NCBI GenBank assembly: GCA_013396995.1
Contig: VWZP01001424.1
Location: 966,726-1,030,725 of the forward strand
DNA: 64,000 bases
Direction of reading: 5' to 3'
From: Dicaeum eximium
Lineage: Eukaryota; Chordata; Aves; Passeriformes; Dicaeidae
The notes under the pieces are model-generated. The model ran no database searches. It worked only from the letters and a program-made list of their open reading frames with translations, and was not told the origin of the DNA. A program made the translations under genes and the position numbers. Shown here piece by piece: positions 13,670-26,403 of this stretch. Position 1 is the first letter of the stretch; each line of letters begins with the position of its first letter.

Positions 13670-13866
13670 CATTATGTAATTCATCATGGTTTTTAGAAAT
13701 TGGATTTTCTTTCTTTTCCCTAGCCCTAAATGAAGTTTTATATTTTACCATACAATTGTGACAAAAAAAAACCCTCTACCAATTTGGATAAATAAATAAC
13801 TTTTTCCTTCCTATTTTCACATTAAATTACCTGTAACTGCATTTTTGGAACTAAAGAGGCTACTGT

Positions 13867-13896
13867 ATACATACATATATATATATATACATATAG
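13867..13896. repeat. (AT)n-rich microsatellite
   Basis: A run of TACATA and TATATA units is followed by TAGA-type units up to about 13920. It is simple-sequence DNA with no coding content. Confidence 0.85.
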
Positions 13897-14338
13897 GTAG
13901 ACATACAGATAGATAAACAGGCACTCTGTGTTCATGTGCATGTCTGCACAGACAAAATAAAAAAAGAGTAGTTTAATATTTAGCAATGGAAAAAGATTTT
14001 AGGGAGTTTAAATCCTCAAAAGGTTTAGATTTCAAGAGAAAAGCTGTGCTTTGGTGTTTTAATTTTCAGTAGTTACAATGAAAATACTGTTCTTGAAAAT
14101 ATGCGCCTTCACACTCTTTTGTGTTCAGTTATTTCCTGTTTGGCTTCTGCAGAATTTGGAATTCAGAGCCGACTTCTCAGCAAATCTCTGTGGCACCCTG
14201 AGCTGTCATGTGAAGAATACTCCTCACAATAAGAAAAAACCAGAACTTATTTACTTGTTTCATAATAAAAAACACATTAAGAAAAATAATACATAGCCAC
14301 GAAGAGTGAAGCTTTCTAGAGAAAAAAAAATATAATCC

Positions 14339-14357
14339 TTTGTATACAGTATACAAA
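14339..14357. repeat. 19-base palindrome
   Basis: TTTGTATAC (14339-14347) and GTATACAAA (14349-14357) are perfect reverse complements around a single A. In AT-rich DNA this is only mildly unusual. Confidence 0.85.
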
Positions 14358-15527
14358 CACTAGTAAAAGGTAGCATGTATGTGGTCATATTTCTACTGCT
14401 ACGTTTGCATTTGAAACAAATTATATTGGCAGAGTAATTGTTTTGGGGTTTGGTTTTTTCCTTTCTTTTTTTTTTGTAACATTAAAGAGTATGTATACAT
14501 GAAAGCTCACACAGTATTTGATTATAAAAATTTATGAAAATGGGAATTTTATGAATACAACAGCAAAACTATGGTGAATTCCTCCAACTGGTGAAGCAAG
14601 AAAGAGACTTTGAAATTCTACAGACTTCAGACCTGTGACTATCAGGTAGAAAACAGATGCATCACAACCCAAATAGTCAGCTGCTGGAAATACAGTGTTT
14701 CTATGATAATACTGATGTTGGTATATAAAAGAAAAATGTATCTGGTGTTTTAATGATGTGCAAAACAGCTGCAAAATACCTTTTCGATGTGTAAGGCTGT
14801 CCAGATGGTACTCATTAGATACAGCAACAGATAATACCCTTTCTGACACCTTCCTTCCTCATGTACCAGTTAGTGTCCCAAAACTGGAAATAATGGACTG
14901 TTAAAAAGGAATCAGACTCAGAAGTTTCTGAGAATACTCATTATTCCCCACTTGCATGCTGTGGATGACAATTACTGCAAATGTGTGAGGAGGTTCAGAG
15001 AAGATTCAGGACTGATTTTTCTCTTTCCAGCCTTTTCTTTGTGGATACTGACTGAATTGACTGGTTGTGGAGGGAAAGAATATGTTCTGCTAGGGGACAA
15101 CATGTGATTGACTTAATTGGTTGTAATTTAACATCTGAAAGTTAGACATCTAAAATCTGAGCCAGGCATTTTTGAATCCCTTTATAGTTAATGGAGAAAA
15201 ATAGGCTCCTCCAGGGATATTCATCTGTTCTATCTTATGATGAGATTAACGACTCTCTAGAGGTGCCTGTTCCTTTCCATTAGCTATAAAGGGAACAACC
15301 ACAGTCATAGTACTCCCTAGGATGTGGTGGGGGTATTTTACTTTAACTGGGCATTCTCCTCAGAGAGCAAAACTTGCTATAATTTTTTTCTCAAGGCTCA
15401 CTATACTCAAGATTATGCTCCAGTTTGTTGGGATGACACCTAATGAATCTATTTGTGCAAGTGAAACTGAGAACAGCTTCACTGCTTCCAAGAATCTTCG
15501 TAGCATGAGGACAACACTTGTATTCCA

Positions 15528-15548
15528 ACACACACACACATACACACA
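15528..15548. repeat. (CA)n microsatellite, short
   Basis: This is a roughly 20-base run of CA dinucleotides interrupted by one T. Confidence 0.85.
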
Positions 15549-17235
15549 TGTTTTGTGCTAGGTTAAAATCAACTTCTACAAATATAAATGAGTGACAGCC
15601 AAGAGATAGAATTAGGATGTCATACTGGCCTGGTTGCTTCTTGCTCACTGTGATTTCACACAGTTCAAGTGAGCAGGATTTTTATAGTGGCCAGTGTCCA
15701 TACCCAGTAATGGAGCATGAATATATTTACATGATTTGGCATGAGAAAAGATAAACATACCGTCTCCATACTTTAAATTATTCTGTACTCTGCATTTGTT
15801 CCAGTAGCAATGTGTCTGTGCTATTGCAACACTTTGTTTGTGAACCAAACATGCCTTAAATTTCAGAGGGCTCCTGCAGAGCTGTGCCATGGCTCAGGCA
15901 GGGTGATGCACTGATGAACCTGCCTGGCTTTAGGATCCCTCAGGCCAATACACAGATCAGGCAAGCCTGTAGCTGCCTGTAGCCAGCCACAATCACATCT
16001 CTCATCTACTACTGACTTACAGTCAGCTACTGCTTCTAAATGTGAAATTGAATTCCTGAATTTACCATGCTGTAGCCTAAGAACAGAATACATAGCCATT
16101 TCTCAGACCTTATATTTTCCCCAGCAGCCTCATTTTATGCCTTGATAACCCTGCAGAGTATCTTCTTGACAGGACTGAGCACCTCAGACCTGTCCAAAAG
16201 CGCTCAGTGTCTGGTGTGATCTCCATAATTTTCTAAAACAGAGATGATCCCTCTTTTTAACAAAGTAGCCTAATGGTTAGAATTAAGAACTCAAGAAGAT
16301 CAAGGCAAAACCAAACCAAACAAACCCATATATTTCCTTCAGCATCTGAGGGATTCAAGGTCTTACAACTCACCTGCAGGTAGAGCTTTCTGGACACAAT
16401 TTTGTCTACTAGTCGGAGATGCAAAAGGCCTGTGATGCACACACCAAGGACCAGAAATGGCTTATAATGCTGTCTGCAACCTCCTTCCCGATACCTTTCT
16501 TTCTGAGGACATTCAGATCTCCCCAAGGAGTGGACTGTGCTGGATGGATTGCTTCAGCAGCTCACAGCCAGCTCCCTGGGGCTCTTTATGCTCAGGGCTC
16601 CTCTCTAGTCTCATAGCAGGAGAAATCCAAGGCTAAAGTGGGGACAAGTTGTCACTCGACTGGCAACTTCCAGCTTCATGATGGGAATGAGTGTGGCTCC
16701 TCAGGCCACAAAGGCTTTTCTAGCTGGAATACTAGAAATATCTAGGAAATATCTAGTCTAGTCAATGTCAAATTCCCCTCGCAGACACTGAATAAAAATC
16801 TCAAAATCATTATGCAAGATAGACTTAAGACTGCAGGGGTAGCATTGAAATGCAGATGCTACCAGTCCCTTGTACTTACCTTATTAATTTTTTTCTATAG
16901 TTTTCATGTAGCTTTTCATAGCTTTCACATAAACATGCCTCCAATAAAAATATGAACAAGTAGGATATGTAGGATATTGTGAAAAGAAATAAATATTTAG
17001 TAATTTTAATATTGTCCCTCAATGAGAGGATAATAATCAAAGTATATTCCAAAATCCTGACGATCAGTGCATGTTTCTTAGCGGTATAATTAGGGTAGAT
17101 CTTCTGCCTAAAAAAAAAAAAAAATAGTGTGTACTTTGATTGTGGATCACTGTCTAATAAATTTTGTTAACATGTAGGTCATTAAGTTCCTGCTAATCTG
17201 CATCTATAGGAAGGCTGAACCTACAAAGTCAGGCT

Positions 17236-17652
17236 AATAAAGTTGGGGTTCAGCCTGGAGAAGAGAAGGTTGCATGGAGACTTCATAGCAACCTTTCAGT
17301 ATCTGAAGGGCACCTACAGGGATGATGGAGAGGGATGCTCTGTCAGGAACTGTAGGGGTAGGACAAGGAGTAATGGGGTCAAATTGAAAGAGAGGAAATT
17401 TAGGTTAGATAGGGGGAAGAAATTCTTTACTTTGGGGGTGGTGAGGCACTGGAACAGGTTGCCCAGGGAGGTTGTGGCTGCCCCAGCTCTGGCAATGTTC
17501 AAAGCCAGGCTGGATAAGGCCTTGAGCAACCTGGTCTAGTGGGAGGTGTCTCTGCCCTTGGCAAGGTGGGTTGTGACTACATGATCCTTCATGTACATTC
17601 CAACCCCTTAATGTACATTCCAACCCCTTGACATTCTATGATTCTATAATTT
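17236..17652 (+). mobile_element. CR1 LINE 3' end with intact ORF2 C-terminus
   Basis: This is a 5'-truncated CR1 copy, the usual product of incomplete reverse transcription. An open frame from 17243 to 17539 (98 codons) reads the conserved end of CR1 ORF2 without interruption. It includes 'FSLEKRRL', 'FQYLKGTYRDDGEG', 'HWNRLPREVV' and the terminal 'ALSNLV' followed by the native stop. The 3' UTR follows and ends in a CATTCTATGATTCTAT tail (17632-17647). In the UTR a 20-bp unit starting ATGTACATTCC is duplicated in tandem (17591-17630). The intact frame makes this the best-preserved CR1 copy in the window. It lacks the RT and endonuclease domains, so it cannot move itself. Confidence 0.95.
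17591..17630 (+). repeat. 20-bp tandem duplication inside CR1 3' UTR
   Basis: Two adjacent copies of a 20-bp unit (17591-17610 and 17611-17630) differ only at their last base. Replication slippage after insertion, or a subfamily feature, would explain it. Confidence 0.9.
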
Positions 17653-18479
17653 AACAGGATTCATTAAGGTGAAATAAAATAGGAATCCTAGTCTAATATA
17701 TTACATAGAAATGATAAACATTTTCTGCAGGATCAGTGGTAAAACTAACTAAATTAAGAGATGCAACTTTATTTGAGAAAGCACACTGCTAGATATGCTT
17801 GAATGAAAAACTGGAGTCTTATTATCTGAATTTAACAATGCTGGAAAATCCTTTAAATACTCTGCTTTGCTAAGGTTTTGAAATATAATTTTAATTGAAT
17901 CAGTTGTGTTTGTGTTACAGAAAGACAAAATTTTGTTGATGAAAGGGCCAAAAGTGACCTGCAGTGAAGAGATACACTGATCCAGGCAATCCCTTTTTCG
18001 TGCTGCTACTACTGGCAGCAGCATGTTGAGAACGTGCTTTTATTTTGAATTTATTTGAATTAGTGAGAGTCCAGATTGCTCCAATTCATTTAGAAGAAGC
18101 TTAGTTCCATTGTACTGGTTTATCGCTCATGCAGCAGGGTCTGTAGATGTCTAATCTGGTAATTATCACACTATCTTCCTTGGCCCCTATTAAGGAAACC
18201 AGAGCCAGCTTTCAAAAGAGGATGAAGCAAGAAACATTGTTTTTAATCTGCCTGATCTGAATTTTCCACTCTGCAGGGCAAAGGGGAGGGCGGGGGGAAG
18301 GGGGATGGGAGAGAGAGAAGGGAAGGCAGGAAAAAGGGGGAAAAAAGAAAAGGAAAAAAAGGTCTTGTTTCATTTTTTTTCATGGAGCAATTCCTTGTGA
18401 GTTTTTGAACCTACTTTGCAATATTAGAAGCTTATTTTCTCACATATAATAGCTTTTTAGCAGTAATTCAGTATTTCTA
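17653..18479. other. Unique DNA ending in a purine-rich tract, no gene seen
   Basis: I see no gene. Positions 18277-18362 form a G/A-rich tract (GGGGAGGGCGGGG and similar, then AAAAAGGGGG) just upstream of the motif-dense block at 18480-18720. A purine tract of this kind is low-complexity sequence and could adopt non-B structure. Confidence 0.5.
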
Positions 18480-18720
18480 CTATTGCGGCAGTGAATAGTC
18501 ACAAAACATTTTGCTCTTTCTGGCACCTGCGTGAAGCTGTGACTTATGAATATGCTAATGAGTCTGCAACCAGAACTGGCTGGGGTTCAACACTTGCACA
18601 CAATTAATGCTTAGGCTACCAGCACTGCTGGGAGGCCGACTGCAGAAAGTAATATTTAGATTGATCAATTCAACATCATGCACTTTGTTTACAACAGAGG
18701 GTTTAAAAATAACAGCTGAA
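18480..18720. promoter_or_regulatory. Candidate conserved enhancer, motif-dense
   Basis: A block of balanced, non-repetitive composition packs many developmental transcription-factor-like sites. These are an E-box CACCTG (18524-18529), an octamer-like ATGCTAAT (18552-18559), a homeodomain-type CAATTAATGC (18601-18610), a palindromic ATTGATCAAT (18660-18669), a forkhead-type TTGTTTAC (18685-18692) and an E-box CAGCTG (18713-18718). No frame of exon quality covers it. The inference of enhancer function rests on motif density alone, and short motifs occur by chance. Confidence 0.3.
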
Positions 18721-21650
18721 AGTTATCCTGTGAGAACACAGAGAAACTTTTAATTTTAAGTCCTTTTTGTTAAAATTCTGGATGGTAATTATCCAGTTTA
18801 AACCCTTGGCATCACAAAAGATGGTCCTTGTAGCACATTACATATTTTAATGGAGGAAAATAGAAGCATGTACTATTAATGAACACTCCACTTATTAATG
18901 TTTAGACTGCATTTCCCTCACAACATCCATGTGTTAGCCTTGAATGCTGAAAAGCAGTTCCTTGGAGAGCATACAGAAATGTCTTCTAGATAACATCTGA
19001 AATTTATGCTTTTAATATTAAGAGAAGCAGTACTGTCTATGGGCAGGATATATGACCTAGGCATCAAGCATACAGACAACTGTTTCCACTTACAGCCCAT
19101 TTCTAGAGTTAAAACATTTAAAAAATTCCTTAGAATTAGAAATATGAACCAATATAGAGATATGAATCAATATCAAAGGTTTAACTTGCCATGATACACT
19201 GTGACAATATATGGTTAGAGAGTAAACCAATTTATTTTCAGAAATGAGCACTCCTAGATTCTACTTATACTATAAATGAGAGGTGAAAATATTCTGTGTT
19301 TACTATTTTTAATAATTGACTGATATTGCAGAAATTTGAAATTGACTCAGTTTCCAAATCTGGGCAGACTCAGAGTATTTAGGAAACAATTAATATATAT
19401 TTTTAAACTTGCAGTATAGCTTCAGATGAAAGCTCATACCGATTTTTAAGTGCATTCACAAATAATTCTTTGTTTTATTTGATTTTGATATTGATAGGTT
19501 AAAAATGAATATGGCTTTACCTGGACAGTGAGAATTGATATTGAAATATCCTCTAGATGCTATATACTTCTGACAGGCAACTCAGAATTAGAAAATACAC
19601 TGACATAAATAATTTCTAACAATTCCTATAGTTTTGAGTTCTGCAAATCCTTTGCTCCCAAGCAAGCATTTTATCAGAAATGAATGATATGCCATGCTCA
19701 AAGGGCACCCATATGAGCTTTCAGTTTCACAGAAAATGTATCAAAAAGAAGTATTGTCTTACAGAGCAGTGTAATTCCAGACACAGTGAGAGGCCGTGCT
19801 AATGCTTCTAGTTTGGTATTTTTCTATGAGTTACACACAACAGCAATTTTCAGTCTTGCATTTCTCAATGTAACTGGCTCAAATCTCCTATGCTATATAT
19901 TCTTCCTAAAACCTGATCTTCTTTTTTAGTTTTACTTATCATATTCCATGGCAGATGGTTTACTTCAGTGTATACCAACCCAAAAAAAAAGGCATTTCTG
20001 AGAAATCCTTTGAGACAAACATTACTGTGTAGGTTTGCACGTGGTCGTTACAAACCACTAAAAACTTCATGTCAGAGAAAAATAATTTTGCACCTTTTTC
20101 CTAACAATAACTGTTTATTCACCAGTCAAGTCTCACCAGTTTTATTTTTGAAAATATGTTGCATGTGTAAAAGAGCAGCATATTCCATTTATTTCTCTCA
20201 GAAGCTGCAAGTCAGCCTTACCAGAAAATGCTCTCCAAAACACCTTGTAAGTTGCTGGGTTTCCAGTTCAAAAGTGTCTGCACAATATAGCAGTAAATTT
20301 TTGTACTTTGGAATAGGAAAACCAATTTTGTTCTGTCTGCCCTGAGAATCTATTGTTCTAGTAGTAATAGTTTTACTGTCATATGTCTGTATAACCATGA
20401 CATTTGCAGGTTCAAGTTGTAAGGATGTAACCTTGCTAGTTGTATTATAAACAAGATATGTAGCTTTAATAGTTTCCACTAATGCAAAATAATTTGTGAA
20501 AAATAAATTTTGATTGCATAGGGAAAATGAGGTGTTACAGGGAACAATATGACACTCTTTTGCAAAACCTTAAATAATTTTTTCCCAAAGAGTAACATTT
20601 AAAAAATAACAAGAGAACAACAGGAAACTTCTCCATGTTTTCCATCAGTATGATTACTGCTAAGCTAAGAATACTCCTGCTTCTTTATGTCTTTGTGTGC
20701 AAGAGCAGAAGTTTGTGTTTTAAAAACTGTCTTTAGGAAAACACTGTTGTGTTCTTGCTTTTTTTTTCCTTTCATTGAATTGAGAAGTTTGATAATTTGG
20801 TTTGTCAGATTGGTGTCTTCCAGATCTCTGATATCATCAGGAGAATAAATTTTAAAAGGGTTTAACATCTCAATTGTATTAACAGTAGTCATAAACAAAC
20901 CACTTTAGGCTGAACCCCAGACAGCAAAAGTATAACTATATGTAACCATAACCTTGTGAGCAAAAGGTTAATTCAAGTATCTCTATACATAAAGGTGTAT
21001 GTGATAGATAACCCTTACATATACAGTATCAAGACTGACACCTGAATTAAAGAAAGATGCCTTCATGGTAGTCCCATGTACATCTAATTTTTTTTTTTTC
21101 TGTGCTTTAATATTCGTTACTGCAACAGTGTGGAGAGCTCAAAGGTAACTTACACACTCACAGTTGTAAGAACAAAGGAGATGAATCAAAGACAGCAGCA
21201 AGATGCCTTTCAGCCTCAAATACATCTCTTAGAACAAGTATAACCTTCAGCTCAGCCAAAAGATCTAAGCCTTCACCCAGTTTATCTTTCTCAGATGTAT
21301 TTCATTTAGCTGTTCTTGGCTTTTGTTTTCTTTACTCATAAATCCAAGCAGCATTTTTTCCCCATTATACCACAGATGGAAGTAAATGTCATTAAAGGGG
21401 ATTACAAAAAAAAGGAAGCATCCAGTTCTCTTGGTAGATCCATGTGTTTCTATGTATGAAATATATAAGTAAGGCACCATAAAGATAAGATTTCAAAGAC
21501 TGTCACAAAAAACCCAAAGACTCTGGTGGGAAAAGCAAGTGAATTTTTTTTTTTCAAGTTGTCTCACAAACAAAGATAAGAAGTTTTCTTCCATTTAGAG
21601 ATGAGAAAAAAAATAAACAAAGAAGCAATGGTACACCTGTTCTCTATAGA

Positions 21651-21715
21651 CTAATTCAGGGATAAATTAACTAATATATAGCCTATATAACTAATATAGC
21701 CTAATTTAGGGATAA
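21651..21715. repeat. Imperfect direct duplication
   Basis: A CTAATTCAGGGATAAATTA-type unit at 21651 recurs as CTAATTTAGGGATAAACTA at 21701. TAACTAATATATAGCC and ATAACTAATATAGCC repeats lie between them. This looks like local duplication. Confidence 0.75.
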
Positions 21716-21857
21716 ACTAAATATATCATGGCTTCTCATTGTAGTTTGTAAAGAATTTAAAAATAATTTTCTCATCTTCTATTCCAGCATTATAATTCCC
21801 AAAAATAATTAAAACTAAATTTCAAAAATTAGGTAGGAATGTACACCTCAGTAAATT

Positions 21858-21882
21858 TAAGAGTACCCTTAAGGTACTCTTA
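21858..21882. repeat. Inverted repeat, 10-bp perfect arms
   Basis: TAAGAGTACC (21858-21867) and GGTACTCTTA (21873-21882) flank a 5-base spacer CTTAA. A stable short hairpin is possible and no associated gene is visible. Confidence 0.85.
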
Positions 21883-24070
21883 CTTACCCTTATTAACTTT
21901 ATTATATGGGAAATTATTTATTTCAGGTTGCTTGGACAGTTAACACTATTTCTTTGAAGTAGAAAAATGATCATGTACTGTGTAAGATAAGAAAAAATTA
22001 CTTGGTGATCTAGTGCTAAGATTATTCTCTGCCTCTATTAAAACAAATAAAAAATTACATTACATAAAAATGGTTAGTAAGAGTAAATTCTACCTCACCA
22101 TTAAGTTGATACAGTACCTGAGCTGTAAAACTTCCATTGGTGTGGCAAACTTGCACCTTTTTATTTTTCTGTTGTTTAACTATTTGAGCACTGTGCCATA
22201 AGACATGAAGCTAAAACCTGACTGTCAAAAACATTCTTAGAGGCTGTATAAAATTAAGGAAGTAGCTCACCCTCTAATAGGCTGAATAGGTTGTATGAGA
22301 GGAGGTTTCCCTGTCTGTTTGTCATTTGGCTGTAGAGAGTGGCATTAACTCTGTAATTTTAATAATAAATTTTCAAAAAAGCTAGATTGCAGATGTACCT
22401 TAATCACTTTGATTTCATGTAGTTCAGCCATCAAAACTACTCAGCAACAGCAACTGTTGAAGAATAGATTAACAAACAGCGGAAGTCTACACAGAACTGG
22501 TGGGCACTAGAGTCTACTGGAAAGACTAAAGAGACATCATTCAAAACCACTGAGAACAGACCACCACACTACCCTGTGTTCATGGGAAAAGGTATAACTA
22601 TATGGAAATAGAAGTTAAAAAAGTAAAATTACTGCCCAATTATACTTGTCTTTCTGATGGCACCTTAATTTAATGAAGAAGGTTTGTCACTGATTAATAG
22701 CCAATATGGTTTCTCCCAGCTTGCAAAATCCTGTAATACTCCCCTAGAAATCTCTGAATCCTTCCACAATCAAAGTAGAGCCCAAGGTATTCAGTGTATA
22801 CACTATATTTCATGCTGCAAAAATATACTAGCCTTCCTGTGATTGTTCACACTGTGAACTGTAAAACCACATATATTTTGTCATTCATTCATAGGACTCA
22901 GAGGAAACCCAGGACAGAATAGTATGCACAGAGGGACGCACCCTGCCTTCCCAGACTAGCATGTGTGATCCACTCCTCCTTTCCTGGTCTTTTTAATTCT
23001 CAATTGAGCACTACTGAGGCAGCCAGCATGAGTGCTGATTCAGTCTTGCCTAAATCACAGATCTCCCCTCTAATGAACTGCTGTGAAAGTTTCTTGGCAC
23101 TATAAAGATTATCACTGCTAAAATCATCCCATTTCCTTTTGCTGTCATAGCTTTTCTACATGCTGCCAATCTGCGAGTTCACTAATTAAAAGTGATAATT
23201 CTTACATGGCAGTTTCCTTCTCTCAAGATCCAAAAGGGAAAAATGTATCTCTAAATGGATGTACTTACAATCCAAGTATCTGTGCAAGTACAGCCTCAGT
23301 AATGAGAAATGTCATGGGCTAGGTGAGGCAGTTAAAGGAAGAAGATAAACAGAAGCAGAGAAGGATCAGGATGGGGTAACACCTGGAAAAAAAAAAAAAA
23401 AAACAAACACAAAAACCAGTGTATAATTGGTTATAAGTTTTATTGCAAAATTGGGTACCACCCAATATTTAACAGCCAATCTAATTTCAGATCTAATTCT
23501 GGCACTACACACTTGAATTTCTACTTATTTAGCCCAAATTATAGGTAATTATACAGACCATGATACTCCAAGAAAAGATAAAGTAAGACAGTATTCAGTT
23601 AAAATCAATCATGTTTCATATGGTAATCTCAGAATTTAGTGGATCCTTATTATCACATTTCATGAGGGTAGATGTTCTCTTGAGGGCCTTAGCTTTGAAC
23701 CAACACTTATCTTTCTTTATTTTTGCCAGCAAACTAAGTAGATATAAGTTGAAAGCATATAGGTATGACAGCTGAAGAATTATTTTTTTCTAAATAGCCA
23801 TTTTTCTGCCTTTGACCACACTTAAGACATATAATGTTCTCTTTAAAAGGAAAAACATTCCATTTTCTTGATGACTTGCCATTTTTAAGATAAGTACTGA
23901 TGTTTACTGTCAAACAAACACCTGGATTCCTCCAAGAATTTCTCTTTTTGCTGTCATCTTGATAGTCTGTAGCTTTCAAAGTGGGCAAATCTGTGATACT
24001 GTATTGACCTAAACTATGTGATATATTATTTTTATGTGGGCCACAACATAAAGTTTATATTTCTCAATGC

Positions 24071-24169
24071 TATTGGCTATGGTTTAAGCTTTTGCTATGA
24101 TACCTATTTAAAAGGAGGATCCTCTGGCTTCATGTTTTTCAGTTGCTTTGGATTTGTATGCCGGTGAGT
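24071..24169 (+). promoter_or_regulatory. Possible promoter with first-exon splice donor
   Basis: An inverted CCAAT box (ATTGG, 24072-24076) lies about 30 bp upstream of a TATA-like TATTTAAAAG (24105-24114). A consensus splice donor CCG|GTGAGT has its exon end at 24163. Initiation about 25-30 bp after the TATA motif would give a very short noncoding first exon. The spacing fits a basal promoter, but each motif is short and AT-rich DNA makes TATA-like strings common. No downstream acceptor has been paired with it. Confidence 0.2.
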
Positions 24170-26327
24170 TTTTCTTTCTCTCACTTTTTCATTTAATTAA
24201 TATATAGCTGCAATAAGTGCATGAAGCCATTGGTATTCAACAGAAACATTCAAGAACTCATGATCACTGAACTTCTAACATGAGTAAACTGGATATTTGT
24301 ATGGCTTAAAACCTATAATTGAAAATAGAATAATTATGCAAATGAGAAATACTATTTGCATGACCTATGTGCTGTAATCACACCATTTCAAATCAAAATG
24401 AAAATAACTTTTCCTGAGTTTGTAAATGTGTAGGAGGTGTTGATGAAAGTTACATAAAAATATCACACTGCAGTATAGTGAATTGCTATCATTGATGGGA
24501 AAATGGAATTTGAAGAGGACCACTGATACTAGTCCTGTGTAGATTCAGAATGAATTATTCAAAGAGCAGAATGTACGAACAACCTTGACAGATCCAGCAG
24601 CAGGTTAGTTGGGTCAGATCCACAAGTTTCACAAGTGCAGTAGTGTTAGCACATGAAAGAGCAGAAATACACATACAAGTAGGTAGTACTGCATTTCAGA
24701 ATAATGTCTAACCACCAAATATGCTGTGAGTGCTTTGCAGATTTGATTGTATCTGTATTTGAATCTCTCAAAGCAAATTTCTTCCATGATTTCTTTTATA
24801 ACAATTTGTAGAACTATTTAAACTTTTACAAAAGTCTTAAAGTAACACATTCCAGAACTGAACTATACATTGCACTGCCTGCAGAGATGTTCCCTGCTGT
24901 GTCTTCTGAATAAGCAACCTGCTAGTTTTATTTGATGCCTGCTAGTTCTTATATTAGGAGCTGTAAACAACTGCTTACTCACAGCTTTTATATGCTATGC
25001 ATGCTAAAAACCATTATCCCAATTCCTCACCTTTGTCAGTCTTTTCAGATACTGAGATGTCCAGCCCACCTATTTGTTCCTTTTGCTAAAATTTTAGTGA
25101 TCCCAAAGATGTTATAGGCTGTAAGGATCAGCTTCAGGCTTTTTTGAGGGACCTCAGCAACTCCAGTCCAGTCTGGGTAGGTATTAACTACCCCACATTA
25201 TTAAGATACTCAAATCATAGCTACTTGGGAAAGATTTACAGACACACACAGTACACCTTCATATAATAACAATATTAAGCTGTAGGAAGCAGTGTCCTGG
25301 AAAATCTGACAACTTGGTATGCACATGCAGCATTCACATGAATAGCTTTTAAATCTTGGGATCTTGATGTGTGAAAAGCTTCTTAAGAGAGACTTGTGAA
25401 GAGTAAGCTGTCTGAGTCCAATGGCTAATAACTTAACACAGGGCACTGATTTCTGGGAAGCAGACTGTAGCAGTTGCCAGGGATGTTCTGTGAGAGTTGA
25501 ATTCTGTTGAATGCTGCAGAACCTCTATGCCAAGAGATTTTTTTTCTTCCTTACCTTCCCCAGTACTGTCTGTCGAACTGCCTAGCATCAAATTTCAGAT
25601 GCATGACATATCTTAAAAACAAGATTTCAGCCCACAGCTATACAATAAAAATGAGAGAGATTGAAGAGCTAGATTTTGACTTAATTTACTGCCTATTTAA
25701 TACAAAGTAATGCACAGTGTTTGCATCACCAGAGGACATACCTACACAGTATGCTAATAAAGTAGCATAGGTGGACAGTTAGAGAGAAATACATCCTACA
25801 TTTAAAAGATAGCAATAATTATGTTTCAAACAAACAGATTCAGAAGTTTTTGAATGGAAATCAGTTTTAAATACCTTATTAGATTATACTGTGACTTGGT
25901 ACCTCTGACCCCTAGACTTCTAGGTTCACAGTTCATGTTCAGCAAACATGCTGATTACTCTCTGGAAATCAATGAGATTTCTACTTATGCTAAGTAAGTC
26001 AGGCTTCATCAGAGTAAAGTAGTCAAACAGGATCTCTCAAGTAGGCAAATATTTTTTCTATTTTCAAGATTTCACAAGAAGGGCTTTGCTGGATTAAGTC
26101 ATGCCGCTAGAATACTGCACTAGGGACAAAGCTGTTCAGCTTCAAAACAAGCCCTGCCTCAGTGGTAGTGTTCAAAACCTGCTGCATCATTGTGCTGAAA
26201 AAAAGTAGTGGGTCTCCTTTGGCAGGTATACAATTAATTTTGCACACAGCCTGGGGAAGGGGAAGGAGGAAGGCTCAAGTGTAAGAAAGAAGAAACCTGT
26301 TTTATTCCATACTTACAAAAACAAGCA

Positions 26328-26403
26328 TACACACACACACATAGATAAATGCCCAGATGTATGTGTATATGTATATGTATATGTGGGTGTGTACATACAT
26401 ATG
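26328..26403. repeat. (CA)n and (TATG)n simple repeat
   Basis: A short CA run at 26328-26341 is followed by ATGTATGTGTATATGTATATG-type units up to about 26403. Confidence 0.8.

Larger units (their letters stand above)
12621..17235. other. AT-rich unique DNA with palindromes, no gene seen
   Basis: No gene is supported. Open frames (the longest is 105 codons at 14532-14849, minus strand) are unrecognised. The notable items, listed separately, are the 51-base palindrome at 13619-13669, a short (AT)n stretch near 13867-13896 and a 19-base palindrome at 14339-14357. A somewhat GC-richer zone at about 15860-16100 and 16400-16720 has no assignable identity. Confidence 0.5.
18721..24060. other. AT-rich unique DNA, no gene seen
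   Basis: No gene or transposon is recognisable. The longest frame (19968-20345, plus strand, 125 codons) is AT-rich, shares its DNA with a 93-codon frame on the other strand, and has no known domain. A partial direct duplication (21651-21715), a small hairpin (21858-21882) and a 17-A run (23387-23403) are the only structures noted. Confidence 0.5.

Noticed and set aside
17314..17623. Minus-strand frames opposite the CR1 copy
   Set aside because: They are shadows of the CR1 ORF2 frame on the plus strand.
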